A stretch of 64,000 nucleotides of DNA from Glutamicibacter arilaitensis Re117 (GTDB taxonomy: Bacteria > Actinomycetota > Actinomycetes > Actinomycetales > Micrococcaceae). The stretch covers positions 1,860,001 to 1,924,000 of the forward strand of contig NC_014550.1 of the NCBI RefSeq assembly GCF_000197735.1, written 5' to 3'. The notes under the pieces are model-generated. The model worked only from the letters and a program-made list of their open reading frames with translations, was not told the origin of the DNA and ran no database searches. Made by a program: the position numbers and the translations under genes. This document shows, in pieces, positions 44,466-55,612 of the stretch; the first letter of the stretch is position 1; every line of letters starts with the position of its first letter.

Positions 44466-45530
44466 CTAGATCAGGCGTTCCAGTTCCTTATTGATGGAAC
44501 GAGCCCAGAATGGACCTTCGTAGAGGAACGCGGTGTATCCCTGGACCAAATCAGCACCAGCGTCCAAACGTTCTTTGACATCCTTGGCGTTTTCCACGCC
44601 ACCAACGGCAATCAGCGCCATCTCGGATGGAACCAGGGAGCGCAGCTGGCGCAGTACTTCGAGCGAACGCTGCTTCAGCGGAGCGCCGGAAAGTCCTCCT
44701 GCTCCGATTTCTTCAACCTTCGATGAGTCGGTCTTCAACCCTTCACGGCCAATGGTTGTGTTGGTGGCAATAATTCCGTCCAGCTTCAATTCGATAGCCA
44801 GTTGGGCCACGTCTGCGACATCTTCATCGCTCAGATCTGGTGCGATCTTCACCAGCAACGGGATGTGACGGCCTGCCACGCTGTCGGCAAGCTGGCCGAC
44901 CTCAGAAAGCAATGGGCGCAGAGTCTCCACGCTTTGGAGCAGTCGAAGCCCTGGAGTGTTCGGGCTCGAAACATTGACCACCAAGTAGTCGGCGTGGTTC
45001 GCCAAGTGGCGGGTCGAGGTCAGGTAGTCCGCCACAGCGTCCTCGAGCTCCACGACTTTGGTCTTGCCAATGTTCACGCCGATCACGGGACGTGTTCCGG
45101 AATAGTCCTGCTTTAGTTCCTGACGCGCCCCGGCAACGCGTGCGGAGACACGTTCAGCGCCCTCGTTGTTGAACCCCATGCGGTTGATGACCGCGCGGTC
45201 TTCAACGAGGCGGAAGAGCCGTGGTTGCGGATTGCCCGGCTGCGACTGGCCGGTCACGGTACCGATCTCCACGTGGCCGAAGCCGATGTCGCTCAAGGCG
45301 AGGATGCCGGTGGCACCCTTGTCGAAACCTGCAGCCAAGCCAAAGGGTGAAGGGAAATTAATGCCCATGACGGTGCGCTGGAGCTTGGGATCCGGAGCAA
45401 AGAACTTGCGAGCTGCCTTGGTCAAACCTGCGCGTTGCGCAATCTTGATGGCATTGAAAGCAAAATGATGAGCTTGTTCAGGATCCATTTTGGTGAACAC
45501 GTGCTTGAAGACCAGTGGGTATATGCGCAT
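44466..45530 (-). CDS. pyrD: Dihydroorotate dehydrogenase, quinone type (class 2)
   Basis: 354-residue FMN enzyme of pyrimidine synthesis that passes electrons to the menaquinone pool. The N-terminal amphipathic helices (YPLVFKHVFTKMDPEQAHHFAF) that bind the membrane place it in class 2. Diagnostic segments are FGLAAGFDKGATG, NRMGFNNEGA, and VNVSSPNTPGLR with the catalytic Ser. ATG 45530 is the start; longer frames upstream have no support. It stands alone and is divergent from the alpha/beta hydrolase gene. Confidence 0.95.
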   Translation of the reverse strand: MRIYPLVFKHVFTKMDPEQAHHFAFNAIKIAQRAGLTKAARKFFAPDPKLQRTVMGINFPSPFGLAAGFDKGATGILALSDIGFGHVEIGTVTGQSQPGNPQPRLFRLVEDRAVINRMGFNNEGAERVSARVAGARQELKQDYSGTRPVIGVNIGKTKVVELEDAVADYLTSTRHLANHADYLVVNVSSPNTPGLRLLQSVETLRPLLSEVGQLADSVAGRHIPLLVKIAPDLSDEDVADVAQLAIELKLDGIIATNTTIGREGLKTDSSKVEEIGAGGLSGAPLKQRSLEVLRQLRSLVPSEMALIAVGGVENAKDVKERLDAGADLVQGYTAFLYEGPFWARSINKELERLI

Positions 45531-45590
45531 GTAATCATTTTCCCGTGAAGAACCCGAAACAGACAACTTCTGATGGGTAGTATGCAAGAT

Positions 45591-46628
45591 ATGAAGGAGC
45601 CGATTTTCCTAGGAACCAACTCGTGGCCAGACTTTTTACTCTCCAGCGAGCCAAATGAATGGGTTCAAGATCCACTGGGCAAGGACTTCCAGCACCAGAC
45701 TTTGGACTTCGGCACCGATGCCGAGGGGCCGGCAGTTGCCACGCTGGTTCGCTACCGCCCCACCGGCTGGCGCAACAGGCTTGGGCGCAAAGCCCAAGGA
45801 GTAGTGCTGAGCATCCACGGGTGGAGCGACTACTTCTACAATCCTGAGCTGGCCACATTCTGGCACCATCACGGCTACCATTTCTATGCGCTGGATCTGC
45901 GTCACCATGGTCGCAGCCTGCGCACCGAACATGAACTGCCGGGCTACGTCGATGATCTTGCCACCTACGATGAAGAGCTCAACGCGAGCATGGAGATCCT
46001 GCGTGCGGCTCATCCCGGACTGCCAGTAGTGGCCCAAGGCCACTCCACCGGTGGCCTGGTGCTCAGCCTCTGGCTAGCTCGGGCCAAACCCGATATCAAG
46101 GCATTGGTATTGAACTCGCCCTGGCTGGAATTCCAGGGAACGGCTTTCTTGCGCATTCCTATGCATGGGCTGATGGAAGCGATCACCCGCACCAACCCGC
46201 GGCGCAAGCTTTCCGGACCGGAATTCGACCATTACTGGATGTCGCTGAGCGACCAGGCGCACGGTCAATGGGACGTGCACCGGGTGTGGCGCCCGAGGAT
46301 CGCCTTCCCCAATACCGCGGGGTGGCTGAAGACAATTTTCGACGGCCATGCGCAGGTAGCCAAGGGGCTGAAGCTACAGTTGCCGATCTTCGTCATGACC
46401 TCGGACCGTACCCACATCGGCACCACGTACTCCCCCGATATGCAGCACTGCGATTCGGTGCTCGATGTCCAGCAAACTCGTCTGAGGTCACTGAAGCTAG
46501 GAAGTTTCGTGACCCTCTGCGAAGTGCCCGGGGCCATGCACGATGTCTTCACCTCGGCCGAACCGGCGCGTGCGGCCGCCTATCGGGACCTGCACCTGTG
46601 GCTGCGCATGGTCGGAAGCACGCGCTGA
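45591..46628 (+). CDS. Alpha/beta hydrolase, serine aminopeptidase S33 / monoacylglycerol-lipase-like
   Basis: 345-residue alpha/beta hydrolase. The oxyanion region VLSIHGWSDYFYN, the nucleophile elbow GHSTGG, the Asp strand PIFVMTSDRTHIG and the closing His in VPGAMHDVF form the catalytic set. No signal peptide. The layout is near lysophospholipase/monoglyceride lipase enzymes, but the substrate is not clear. ATG 45591 is chosen: TAGTAT at 45578-45583 ends seven bases before it, so it is probably leaderless; longer starts to 45573 would lie within the promoter. It is convergent with uppS. Confidence 0.83.
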   Translation: MKEPIFLGTNSWPDFLLSSEPNEWVQDPLGKDFQHQTLDFGTDAEGPAVATLVRYRPTGWRNRLGRKAQGVVLSIHGWSDYFYNPELATFWHHHGYHFYALDLRHHGRSLRTEHELPGYVDDLATYDEELNASMEILRAAHPGLPVVAQGHSTGGLVLSLWLARAKPDIKALVLNSPWLEFQGTAFLRIPMHGLMEAITRTNPRRKLSGPEFDHYWMSLSDQAHGQWDVHRVWRPRIAFPNTAGWLKTIFDGHAQVAKGLKLQLPIFVMTSDRTHIGTTYSPDMQHCDSVLDVQQTRLRSLKLGSFVTLCEVPGAMHDVFTSAEPARAAAYRDLHLWLRMVGSTR

Positions 46629-46634
46629 ACCTGC

Positions 46635-47441
46635 TCAGGCCTGCGGTTTGTCCACCGCGCCACCGTAGCGGCGATCGCGGCGGGCATATTCTTCTACGGC
46701 CCTGAACAAAGTACGGCGGTCAACATCTGGCCATAGTTCATCTAAGAACACCATCTCGGCGTAGGCCGACTGCCACAGCAGGAAGTTGCTGGTGCGCTGT
46801 TCGCCGCTGGTGCGCAGGAACAGGTCAACGTCCGGAAGCTCTGGTGCGTGCAGGTACTTGCCGATGGTCTTCTCGCCTACCGAGCTGGCCCGCAGCTTGC
46901 CTGCTGCTACGTCCTTGGCAATGGCACTGACGGCATCGCCCAGTTCGGCACGGCCACCGTAGTTCACGCACATGGTCAGCTGGCAGCCCTGGTTATCTTG
47001 GGTCAATTCCTCAGCGGCACGCAACTCGTTGATGACCGACTTCCAGAGTTTGGGCTCGCGGCCGGACCAGCGGATGCGCACACCCCAGGAGTTCAAGGTA
47101 TCGCGCTGGCGGCGCAGCACGTCACGGGAGAAGCCCATGAGGAAGCGGACTTCCTCAGGGCTGCGCTTCCAGTTCTCGGTGGAGAAAGCATAGACCGAGA
47201 CGTACTTGACGCCCAGTTCTACCGCTCCTGCCATCACGTCAAGCAGCGCTGCTTCCCCGGCACGGTGGCCCTCTGTACGCGGCAGGCCCCGCTGGTTGGC
47301 CCACCGGCCATTGCCATCCATGACGATAGCGACGTGTTCCGGTACCAGCTCGCGGGGAATAACTGGCATCTGCGGGTTCTGCGGATGCGCGAATGGTGCG
47401 ACGGGGCCGCGACGGCCGGTGATCTTAGGAAGCTTCTTCAA
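46635..47441 (-). CDS. uppS: Isoprenyl (undecaprenyl-type) diphosphate synthase
   Basis: 268-residue cis-prenyltransferase that makes the polyprenyl carrier for cell-wall sugars. Signatures are [50 protein letters not shown] and the acidic [13 protein letters not shown]. The start is set at TTG 47441, which overlaps the recO stop (TTGA) and has GGAGAG just upstream; no ATG or GTG fits better, as the next in-frame ATG is inside the conserved fold or far upstream within recO. This TTG start is an inference from coupling. Confidence 0.93.
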   Translation of the reverse strand: MKKLPKITGRRGPVAPFAHPQNPQMPVIPRELVPEHVAIVMDGNGRWANQRGLPRTEGHRAGEAALLDVMAGAVELGVKYVSVYAFSTENWKRSPEEVRFLMGFSRDVLRRQRDTLNSWGVRIRWSGREPKLWKSVINELRAAEELTQDNQGCQLTMCVNYGGRAELGDAVSAIAKDVAAGKLRASSVGEKTIGKYLHAPELPDVDLFLRTSGEQRTSNFLLWQSAYAEMVFLDELWPDVDRRTLFRAVEEYARRDRRYGGAVDKPQA

Positions 47442-48187
47442 TTTCTCTCCACAAGACGTAGTGAATTTACTGCACGTTCCAGGTGCCACTGAAGGTAGTT
47501 GGCAACGATATCTGCTGCTTGCTTGCGTGCTCGCGGGCCGGCCTCGGCCACTGTGGCCCAGTCCCCCTCGAGCAGTGCCTGCAAATATCCAATGGTGATC
47601 GGGTGCGGCGACAGTGAGCCCGAGGGACGGCAGTTGGTGCAGACCACTCCGCCGAGCTGGACATGCACCGCCTGATGCGGCCCGGGGGCGCCGCAGCGCA
47701 CGCAGCTGGTAAAGGATGGTGCCCAGCCAGCCACCGACAGTGCCCGCAGGATATAGGAATCCAGTACGGCACCGGAATCGACCCGCTGCTTGGACAGAAG
47801 TGCGATCGCACCGTGGAAGAGCTGGTACTGCTGCTGCGTGGAATCGCTTTCGGCCTCAAGCAGCTTTTCGGCAATCTCGGACATCGCATTGGCCACCGTG
47901 TAGCTGGGGTAATCCATGACCAGCAGCTGCCCATAGGAATTACGCAACTGGGCTTGGGAGACGATGTCGAGGTTGCGGCCCATGACCATCAGTGCGTCGA
48001 CTTCCATGAATGGTTCAAGCGTCGCACCCATCCTTGAGGAGGTGCGGCGTACGCCCTTGGCTACGGCGCGGACAATCCCCTGGGGCGTGAGCAACGTGAT
48101 GATCCGGTCGGCTTCGCCCAGTTTATGGGTACGCAAGACCAAACCACGGGTGTGGTAGCTCTTGGAAGCGAAACCTGATCTGGACAC
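47438..48187 (-). CDS. recO: DNA repair protein RecO
   Basis: 249-residue RecF-pathway protein that loads RecA on single-stranded DNA. An N-terminal OB fold ([39 protein letters not shown]) is followed by a helical domain with the zinc site CVRCGAPG ... CTNC. GTG 48187 gives the start [15 protein letters not shown]; a longer frame upstream runs into a terminator and is discarded. It is coupled to uppS by a four-base overlap. Confidence 0.93.
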   Translation of the reverse strand: MSRSGFASKSYHTRGLVLRTHKLGEADRIITLLTPQGIVRAVAKGVRRTSSRMGATLEPFMEVDALMVMGRNLDIVSQAQLRNSYGQLLVMDYPSYTVANAMSEIAEKLLEAESDSTQQQYQLFHGAIALLSKQRVDSGAVLDSYILRALSVAGWAPSFTSCVRCGAPGPHQAVHVQLGGVVCTNCRPSGSLSPHPITIGYLQALLEGDWATVAEAGPRARKQAADIVANYLQWHLERAVNSLRLVERN

Positions 48188-48221
48188 GGATAATATTCTC
48201 CCACCTTTGCTCCGGCAGAAC

Positions 48222-48266
48222 GCAAAACGCCACGGCCAGCAGGGTGTGCTGGCCGTGGCGTTTTGC
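48222..48266 (-). terminator. Terminator of leuA
   Basis: Twenty-base perfect arms around GGGTG, ending with GCAAAAC / GTTTTGC, 24 bases past the leuA stop and upstream of recO. Confidence 0.92.
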
Positions 48267-48290
48267 AAGCAGCAGGCTTGCGGTGAAGCC

Positions 48291-50060
<1,770 letters not shown>

Positions 50061-50117
50061 TTAGTTTGTGGGGCCAGACAAGAGCTACTCCGCGACGAGG
50101 GGTCGGCCTGTAGACCA

Positions 50118-50174
50118 CTAACGGTCCTTTGGATCCTCGTAGCGGCTGAGTAGTAGTAGAAGCTCGAAATGCAC
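50118..50174 (-). CDS. Leucine-rich leader peptide of leuA (attenuator)
   Basis: An 18-codon frame reads MHFELLLLLSRYEDPKDR, with five leucine codons in a row (CTT CTA CTA CTA CTC). CTA is a rare codon in a genome of this GC. It starts at GTG 50174 on the minus strand, with TATGCT six bases before it, so the leader itself may be leaderless. Its stop is 87 bases before leuA. The design is that of ribosome-mediated attenuation: shortage of leucyl-tRNA would stall the ribosome on the Leu run and raise leuA expression. The exact terminator and anti-terminator pairing is not clear to me. Confidence 0.8.
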   Translation of the reverse strand: MHFELLLLLSRYEDPKDR

Positions 50175-50322
50175 GAGTTGAGCATAACACCGTGCTTTGG
50201 AGCCAGGTGAAACTTGTTGCGGATTCATGTCACATTGTGGACAGATACGCTTCGCGCGATGGTGGACAGGAGCCGCCAGCGGGTCAAGAATGGGAGCATC
50301 GGCTGCGATCAGGAGGTCCGTG

Positions 50323-51495
50323 ATGAAGGCCATTATTATCGGCGCGGGGATCGCCGGGCTCGTGGCGGCTCGGCAGCTGGGCCTGGCCGGTTGGCAGGTC
50401 ACCGTGCTCGAGCGGGCTGAGGCGCCGCGGCCTGACGGCTACATGATGGACTTCTTCGGCCCGGGAGTCGAAGCCTCCGAACGCATCGGACTGCACCCCT
50501 ACCTCGCTAAGGCCGCCTACCGGGTTCAGGCCGCCGAATATGTGGACGCGCACGGTACAACGACAGCCAGCCTCGATTATGAGAAGTTCTCGCAGATTGC
50601 CGGGGGCAATGTGCTCACCTTGCTTCGCCCGGAGATGGAAGCTGCGGCTCGTGCCGCGCTGGACGACGTGGAGCCGTCGCTGATCAGCCTGCACTACGAC
50701 GTGCAAATTGAACAGCTGGAGGCGACCGGACAGCAGGTGAAAGTGCAGCTTGCCGGCTGGTCCCAACCGATTACCGGTGACCTGCTCGTGGGCGCCGATG
50801 GGATGCACTCCACGGTCCGCGCTGCGTTCTTCGGCCCCGAGGAAGCGTACCTGCACCACTTGGGCATGCGGGCCGCGGCCTTCATCGTCCACGAGCCGGA
50901 CCTGAACCGACGCTTCAAGAATCGGTTCGTGATGACCGATACGGTGGACCTCGCCGCGGGTATCTATGGGCTGCGCACGCAGGAAGTGGCCGCGTTCTTG
51001 GTGTACCGCCAAGATACGGACACACCGCTGGGCACGACCAGGGATCGTCTGCGCCATGTCTTCGCCGGGTGCGGCGCGCACGTGGACCGGTTGCTGGAGC
51101 TGTGCCCCGAGGAACCCTATGACGATTCGGTCGCCCAGGTACTCATGGATTCATGGTGTGCCGGTCCCGTGGTGCTGATCGGCGACGCGGCTGCCGCGGT
51201 CTCGTTGCTGGCCGGGCAAGGCGGGGCGATGGCCGTATGCGCCGGCGCCGCGTTGGGCGATGCCTTGGGGCCTGTTACCGAGCCGCGGCAACTGCCAGCT
51301 GGCCTGGCCCGGTACGAGGCGCTCATGCGGCCCAAGATCGCCACCGCCCAGGCTTCGGGCCGGCGGGCAGCCAACAGTTTCCTGCCGCGCAACCGGATGG
51401 CCCTGTGGTTGCGGCGCAGCGTCATCAAAGCGACCAAGCTGCCCGGGATCGACCGGCTGGTGGCGCACCAGATCATCAAGCGCTTAGCGAAGTAG
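50323..51495 (+). CDS. FAD-dependent monooxygenase (class A flavoprotein)
   Basis: 390-residue flavoprotein. The Rossmann motif IIIGAGIAGLVAARQLG opens the protein and the second FAD motif is LLVGADGMHSTVR; the GD motif LIGDAAAAVSLLAGQGG closes the site. It belongs to the PHBH-fold group that holds polyketide, rifampicin and tetracycline-type hydroxylases; the substrate is unknown. Near-perfect AGGAGG lies 6 bases before ATG 50323. It is divergent from leuA and looks unrelated to the flanking core genes, so it may be an acquired gene. Confidence 0.87.
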   Translation: MKAIIIGAGIAGLVAARQLGLAGWQVTVLERAEAPRPDGYMMDFFGPGVEASERIGLHPYLAKAAYRVQAAEYVDAHGTTTASLDYEKFSQIAGGNVLTLLRPEMEAAARAALDDVEPSLISLHYDVQIEQLEATGQQVKVQLAGWSQPITGDLLVGADGMHSTVRAAFFGPEEAYLHHLGMRAAAFIVHEPDLNRRFKNRFVMTDTVDLAAGIYGLRTQEVAAFLVYRQDTDTPLGTTRDRLRHVFAGCGAHVDRLLELCPEEPYDDSVAQVLMDSWCAGPVVLIGDAAAAVSLLAGQGGAMAVCAGAALGDALGPVTEPRQLPAGLARYEALMRPKIATAQASGRRAANSFLPRNRMALWLRRSVIKATKLPGIDRLVAHQIIKRLAK

Positions 51496-51508
51496 ACGGT
51501 TATCCAGA

Positions 51509-51543
51509 ACGTCCCCCGGAACCGGTCGGGTTCCGAGGGACGT
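51509..51543. terminator. Terminator between the monooxygenase gene and era
   Basis: Two 7-base paired blocks (ACGTCCC/GGGACGT and CGGAACC/GGTTCCG) with one mismatch form a stem around a short loop between convergent genes. Confidence 0.7.
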
Positions 51544-51575
51544 GCACTACGCTGACGCTTTCTGGGTGCGCTGGG

Positions 51576-52538
51576 CTAGAAGCCGAGGCGGCCAAGCTGC
51601 TTCGGGTCGCGCTGCCAATCCTTGGCGACCTTCACATGCAGGTCCAGGTACACCTTGGTGCCAAGTAGCTTCTCGATGCCCTTGCGGGCGTTGGTGCCTA
51701 CCTCGCGCAAGCGGGAACCGCCACGGCCAATGATGATGGCCTTCTGGCTGGAGCGCTCAACGAACAGCGAGACGTGGATATCGATCATCGGGTTGTTTTC
51801 GCTGCGGCCCTCGCGCGGAACCATCTCTTCAACAACTACTGCCAGGGAGTGCGGCAACTCATCGCGCACGCCTTCCAGCGCAGCTTCACGGATCAGCTCG
51901 GAAACCATCTTGGCTTCTGGCTCATCGGTCAGTTCGCCGTCCGGGTACAGTGGCGGGCCCTTGGGCAGGTGCTCGACGAGCACGTTGGCCACTTCTTCAA
52001 CCTGGAATTCCTTCACTGCGGAAACCGGGACGATCGCGGAGAAGCCGTTCTCGCCGAAGGTCTGGGTGCCCATTTCGGCTACGGCGATCAGCTGCTGTGC
52101 CAGCTGTTCGCGATCCACCAGATCCGCCTTGGTGACCAGGGCGATGATTGGCTTGCGCTGCAGCTGTGCCAGCTGGGTGGCGATGAAGCGGTCACCCGGG
52201 CCGATCTTCTCATTGGCAGGGATGCAGAAGCCGATTGCGTCGACCTCGGAGAGGGTGTCTGCAACCAGGTCGTTCAGGCGCTGGCCCAGCAGGGTGCGAG
52301 GGCGGTGCAGTCCGGGGGTGTCCACCAGGATCAGCTGGGCGTCCTCGCGGTGCACGATGCCGCGAATGGTGTGGCGGGTAGTCTGCGGCTTAGCCGAGGT
52401 GATTGCGACCTTCTGGCCCACCAGGGCGTTGGTCAGGGTGGACTTGCCGGCATTCGGGCGGCCTACGAAAGAGGTGAAGCCCGAACGGAAGCCCTCAGGC
52501 CATCCGCTTGATGCAAGCAGGTTGTGGTTTTCACTCAT
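51576..52538 (-). CDS. era: GTPase Era
   Basis: 320-residue GTPase for 16S rRNA maturation and 30S assembly. G1 is [10 protein letters not shown]3 DTPGLH, G4 TKAD; the KH domain contains [17 protein letters not shown] 52538 is used, giving [17 protein letters not shown]; it lies just inside the end of the upstream CBS gene, with which it is coupled. It is the last gene of the phoH-ybeY-corC-era order that is standard in actinobacteria. Confidence 0.95.
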   Translation of the reverse strand: MSENHNLLASSGWPEGFRSGFTSFVGRPNAGKSTLTNALVGQKVAITSAKPQTTRHTIRGIVHREDAQLILVDTPGLHRPRTLLGQRLNDLVADTLSEVDAIGFCIPANEKIGPGDRFIATQLAQLQRKPIIALVTKADLVDREQLAQQLIAVAEMGTQTFGENGFSAIVPVSAVKEFQVEEVANVLVEHLPKGPPLYPDGELTDEPEAKMVSELIREAALEGVRDELPHSLAVVVEEMVPREGRSENNPMIDIHVSLFVERSSQKAIIIGRGGSRLREVGTNARKGIEKLLGTKVYLDLHVKVAKDWQRDPKQLGRLGF

Positions 52539-53817
52539 GTGAGGAATCCTCGTCGTTCTCAATATGGTCGGATGCATCTGTTTCCAGATGCTCTACATGG
52601 ATTTTTCCGATGCGGTTGCGGCGGCCAGCAAGGGCCACCACGGTAAGGCGCAAGCCGTGCACATCAGCAGTGGAACCGAGCACCGGTACCGATTCCAAGG
52701 CCTTGGAAAGCAGTCCGCCGACGGTGTCGACATCCTCTTCCTCGATGTGCATGTCAAAGTGGTCGGCGATATCGTCGATAGATGCCGCGGCCACGGCGAA
52801 AAGCGAACCATCAGGGTTCTGGATCAATTCGGTCCTCGAACGATCATACTCGTCATCAATTTCGCCGACGATTTCTTCGAGCAGGTCTTCCAAGGTCACT
52901 AGGCCCGCAGTTCCCCCATACTCGTCGATGACAATCGCCAAGTGGATGGATTCTTGCTGCAGTTCCTGCATCAAGTCGGCAGCCGACTTCGATTCAGGTA
53001 CAAAACGCACCTTGCGCGCCAGCTGCGCGAGGTTCTCTGCTTGCTGCAGGCCGTGGATCTCGCGGATCAGGTCCTTGAGATAGATGATGCCCTGGATGTC
53101 ATCGGTGTCCTCGCCAATCAGCGGGATACGTGAGAAGCCGGAAGCGATGAACAGGTCCATCGCACTGTGGAATGAATGGTCTGCATCCAGTACCACCATG
53201 TCTGTGCGCGGCACCATCACGGATCGGACGCTGGTTTCTTCCAGGTCGATCACCGAGGAGATCAGTTCCGCGGATTCTTCGTCCAGGTCCTCGCCTTCCG
53301 AAGCGCGGTCCACCAGATCACGCAGGCGTTCCTTGCCCAGGTAGCCATCTTCATCCACACCGCCGGGGCTGAGCGCCTTGGCAATGGAAGCCAGCCACGT
53401 GGTGATGGGCCCGAGGATCAGGCGCAGGAAGCGCACCAGGGTGGCGGTGGACTGCACGACTTTCTGGGCGTTGGAACGGCCGTAGCGGCGTGGCGAAACG
53501 CTGACCAGGACGAATCCCAGGGCGGCCATGGCAATGGTGGAGATCATGCCGATCAGCCAGACGTTCTCCAGCCACTGCGAGACCAGCAGGGCCACGGCCA
53601 CGGCGGACGCGGTCTCGAACCAGATACGCCAGAACTTCACCGACTGGGCGTGGGTTTCGGTCTCATCCAGGATCGCCGAGAGCGATTTGGAATTGGACTC
53701 AGCACGCAGGCGTTCTGCCGCGTGCCTTGATAATGCGTAGAAGGCTGAGTCTGCTGCGGTCAGCACGGCCGAGAAGGCCATGAAGACGAGGGCGAGAATC
53801 AGCAAAACTATTTCCAC
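52531..53817 (-). CDS. Hemolysin/CorC-family membrane protein with CBS domains
   Basis: 428-residue protein: an N-terminal DUF21/CNNM transmembrane domain ([22 protein letters not shown] and two more hydrophobic segments up to about residue 150), two CBS modules ([42 protein letters not shown]) and a C-terminal CorC_HlyC domain. Related proteins take part in magnesium or cobalt efflux. The start is GTG 53817, 4 bases past the ybeY stop, with GGTGG upstream. It overlaps era at the 3' end by 8 bases. Confidence 0.92.
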   Translation of the reverse strand: MEIVLLILALVFMAFSAVLTAADSAFYALSRHAAERLRAESNSKSLSAILDETETHAQSVKFWRIWFETASAVAVALLVSQWLENVWLIGMISTIAMAALGFVLVSVSPRRYGRSNAQKVVQSTATLVRFLRLILGPITTWLASIAKALSPGGVDEDGYLGKERLRDLVDRASEGEDLDEESAELISSVIDLEETSVRSVMVPRTDMVVLDADHSFHSAMDLFIASGFSRIPLIGEDTDDIQGIIYLKDLIREIHGLQQAENLAQLARKVRFVPESKSAADLMQELQQESIHLAIVIDEYGGTAGLVTLEDLLEEIVGEIDDEYDRSRTELIQNPDGSLFAVAAASIDDIADHFDMHIEEEDVDTVGGLLSKALESVPVLGSTADVHGLRLTVVALAGRRNRIGKIHVEHLETDASDHIENDEDSSHE

Positions 53818-53821
53818 TGGG

Positions 53822-54295
53822 TTATTCCACCGTTTCCTTCGGCGCTGGGCGGCCGGTGTAGGACTCCAGAAGCTGTCGCTGCAAACCAAACATCTCTTCT
53901 TTTTCTGCTGGTTCCATGTGGTCGAATCCCATCAAGTGCAGCAGGCCGTGCGTGGTCAGCAGAAGGATTTCATCGTGGGTGCTGTGCCCGCCGGCTTTGG
54001 CCTGGGCTTCGGCGATGGAAGGGCAGATCACGATATCGCCTAGGATGCCGTTCTCCCCCGGTGCCCCGGCGGTCCCTGGACGCAGCTCGTCCATGGGGAA
54101 GCTCATCACGTCGGTGGGGCCTTCGAGGTCCATCCACTCCACGTGCAGTGCGCTCATGGCATCTTCATCGATGAAGACGACCGAGACTTCGGTTTCAGGA
54201 TGCAAGAACATGGCCTGCAATACCGACTCGGCCAAGGCGTTGACGTCTTTGAGGTCGACCTCGTAGTCGGTTTCGTTATTTACTTCAATGCTCAT
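53822..54295 (-). CDS. ybeY: Endoribonuclease YbeY
   Basis: 157-residue zinc-dependent RNase for 16S rRNA 3'-end maturation and ribosome quality control. The metal motif HGLLHLMGFDH (HxxxHxxGxxH) is intact, and PTDVMSFPMDE and LGDIVICPS are family segments. ATG 54295 overlaps the phoH stop (ATGA), so translation is coupled to PhoH, the usual arrangement. Confidence 0.96.
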   Translation of the reverse strand: MSIEVNNETDYEVDLKDVNALAESVLQAMFLHPETEVSVVFIDEDAMSALHVEWMDLEGPTDVMSFPMDELRPGTAGAPGENGILGDIVICPSIAEAQAKAGGHSTHDEILLLTTHGLLHLMGFDHMEPAEKEEMFGLQRQLLESYTGRPAPKETVE

Positions 54296-55320
54296 TTGCT
54301 GCGCCGTCCCCGGTTGTGTTCTTTGCGTCGGGTGTCGTCCCAACGATCGTAGGCTGTGACAATGTCGGCAATCAGCCGGTGCCGGACGACATCTGAGGAG
54401 TCCAGGCGGCAGATGCTGATATCCTCGATGCCTTCGAGCACATCGCTGGCCATGCGCAACCCCGAGGTCGCATTATTCGGCAGGTCCACCTGGGTGACAT
54501 CGCCGGTGACGACCATCTTGGAACCGAAACCCAGACGGGTCAGGAACATCTTCATTTGTTCGCTGGTGGTGTTCTGCGCTTCATCCAGGATCACGAACGC
54601 GTCGTTCAACGTGCGCCCGCGCATGTAGGCCAGCGGAGCGACCTCGATGGTTCCGGCTTCCAGCAGCTGCGGAATGGTTTCCGGATTGATCATGTCGTGC
54701 AACGCGTCGTAGAGCGGACGCAAGTAAGGGTCGATCTTCTCGGTCAGCGAGCCAGGCAGGAAGCCCAGCTTCTCCCCCGCTTCAACGGCAGGGCGGGTCA
54801 AGATGATGCGGTTAACCTGCTTGTCCTGCAAGGCGGCCACAGCCATGGCCATGGCCAGGAAGGTCTTGCCGGTACCTGCTGGGCCGATGCCGAAGGTAAT
54901 CGTCGAGTCCTCGATGGCGTCGACGTAGCTCTTCTGGTTCACGGTCTTGGGCCGGATGGAACGTCCGCGGCCCGAAAGGATCTTCAACCCCAGAACGTCG
55001 GTCGGCGCATCCGGGTTACCGGCACTGAGCATCTTGATGATCTGCTCGATCGTTTCGGCACTCATGCGCGAACCGCGGGAGGCCAGCGAACGGGCTTCTT
55101 CGGTGACGCGCTGGGCCTTGCGCACTTGCTGAGGTTCGCCGACCAGAGCCAGTGACTGGCCATTGGGACGGAAGCTCACCTGCGGGTATGCGCCGGAGAG
55201 AATGCGCAGCAGCTCGTCGTTGGGACCTAGCGTGGCAATCATGAGCTCAGCTGTATCGAAACTGATGGTCAGCGAAGCGGATCCGTCCGCTGCTTTCGCG
55301 TTATTCTGTTCAACCTGCAT
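54292..55320 (-). CDS. phoH: PhoH-like ATPase
   Basis: 342-residue PhoH/PhoL ATPase. An N-terminal KH-like region (NDELLRILSGAYPQVSFRPNG) precedes the ATPase core with Walker A GPAGTGKT and the Walker B DAFVILDEAQNTT. PhoL proteins work with YbeY in rRNA processing. The start ATG 55320 has AAAGGGG further upstream than ideal. It is first in the phoH-ybeY-corC-era operon. Confidence 0.94.
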   Translation of the reverse strand: MQVEQNNAKAADGSASLTISFDTAELMIATLGPNDELLRILSGAYPQVSFRPNGQSLALVGEPQQVRKAQRVTEEARSLASRGSRMSAETIEQIIKMLSAGNPDAPTDVLGLKILSGRGRSIRPKTVNQKSYVDAIEDSTITFGIGPAGTGKTFLAMAMAVAALQDKQVNRIILTRPAVEAGEKLGFLPGSLTEKIDPYLRPLYDALHDMINPETIPQLLEAGTIEVAPLAYMRGRTLNDAFVILDEAQNTTSEQMKMFLTRLGFGSKMVVTGDVTQVDLPNNATSGLRMASDVLEGIEDISICRLDSSDVVRHRLIADIVTAYDRWDDTRRKEHNRGRRSK

Positions 55321-55612
55321 GCAGTGCGTGGCGCCCCTTTACGAGCTTTGAAGTGATCGAGATTAGTCCTGCTTGCTATTCTATCCAGTTGCAGGCCAAT
55401 CCGGAGATAATTCAGGTCTCAGCGTAAGCGAAAATACCTGAAAGTAGCATTGAATGCTACTAATCCGAGCAAGTCGCGAACATATAGATTTGGTTACGGA
55501 TTAGTAAGTGGGCCCATTTTTCTCCTGTTCGGCCCTTCAATATGGCAAGCTGGAAAGCGGTTCTAAAGCCTTTGGGGCCAAAATAGCCAGAATCACCACG
55601 GATTGGTACGCA

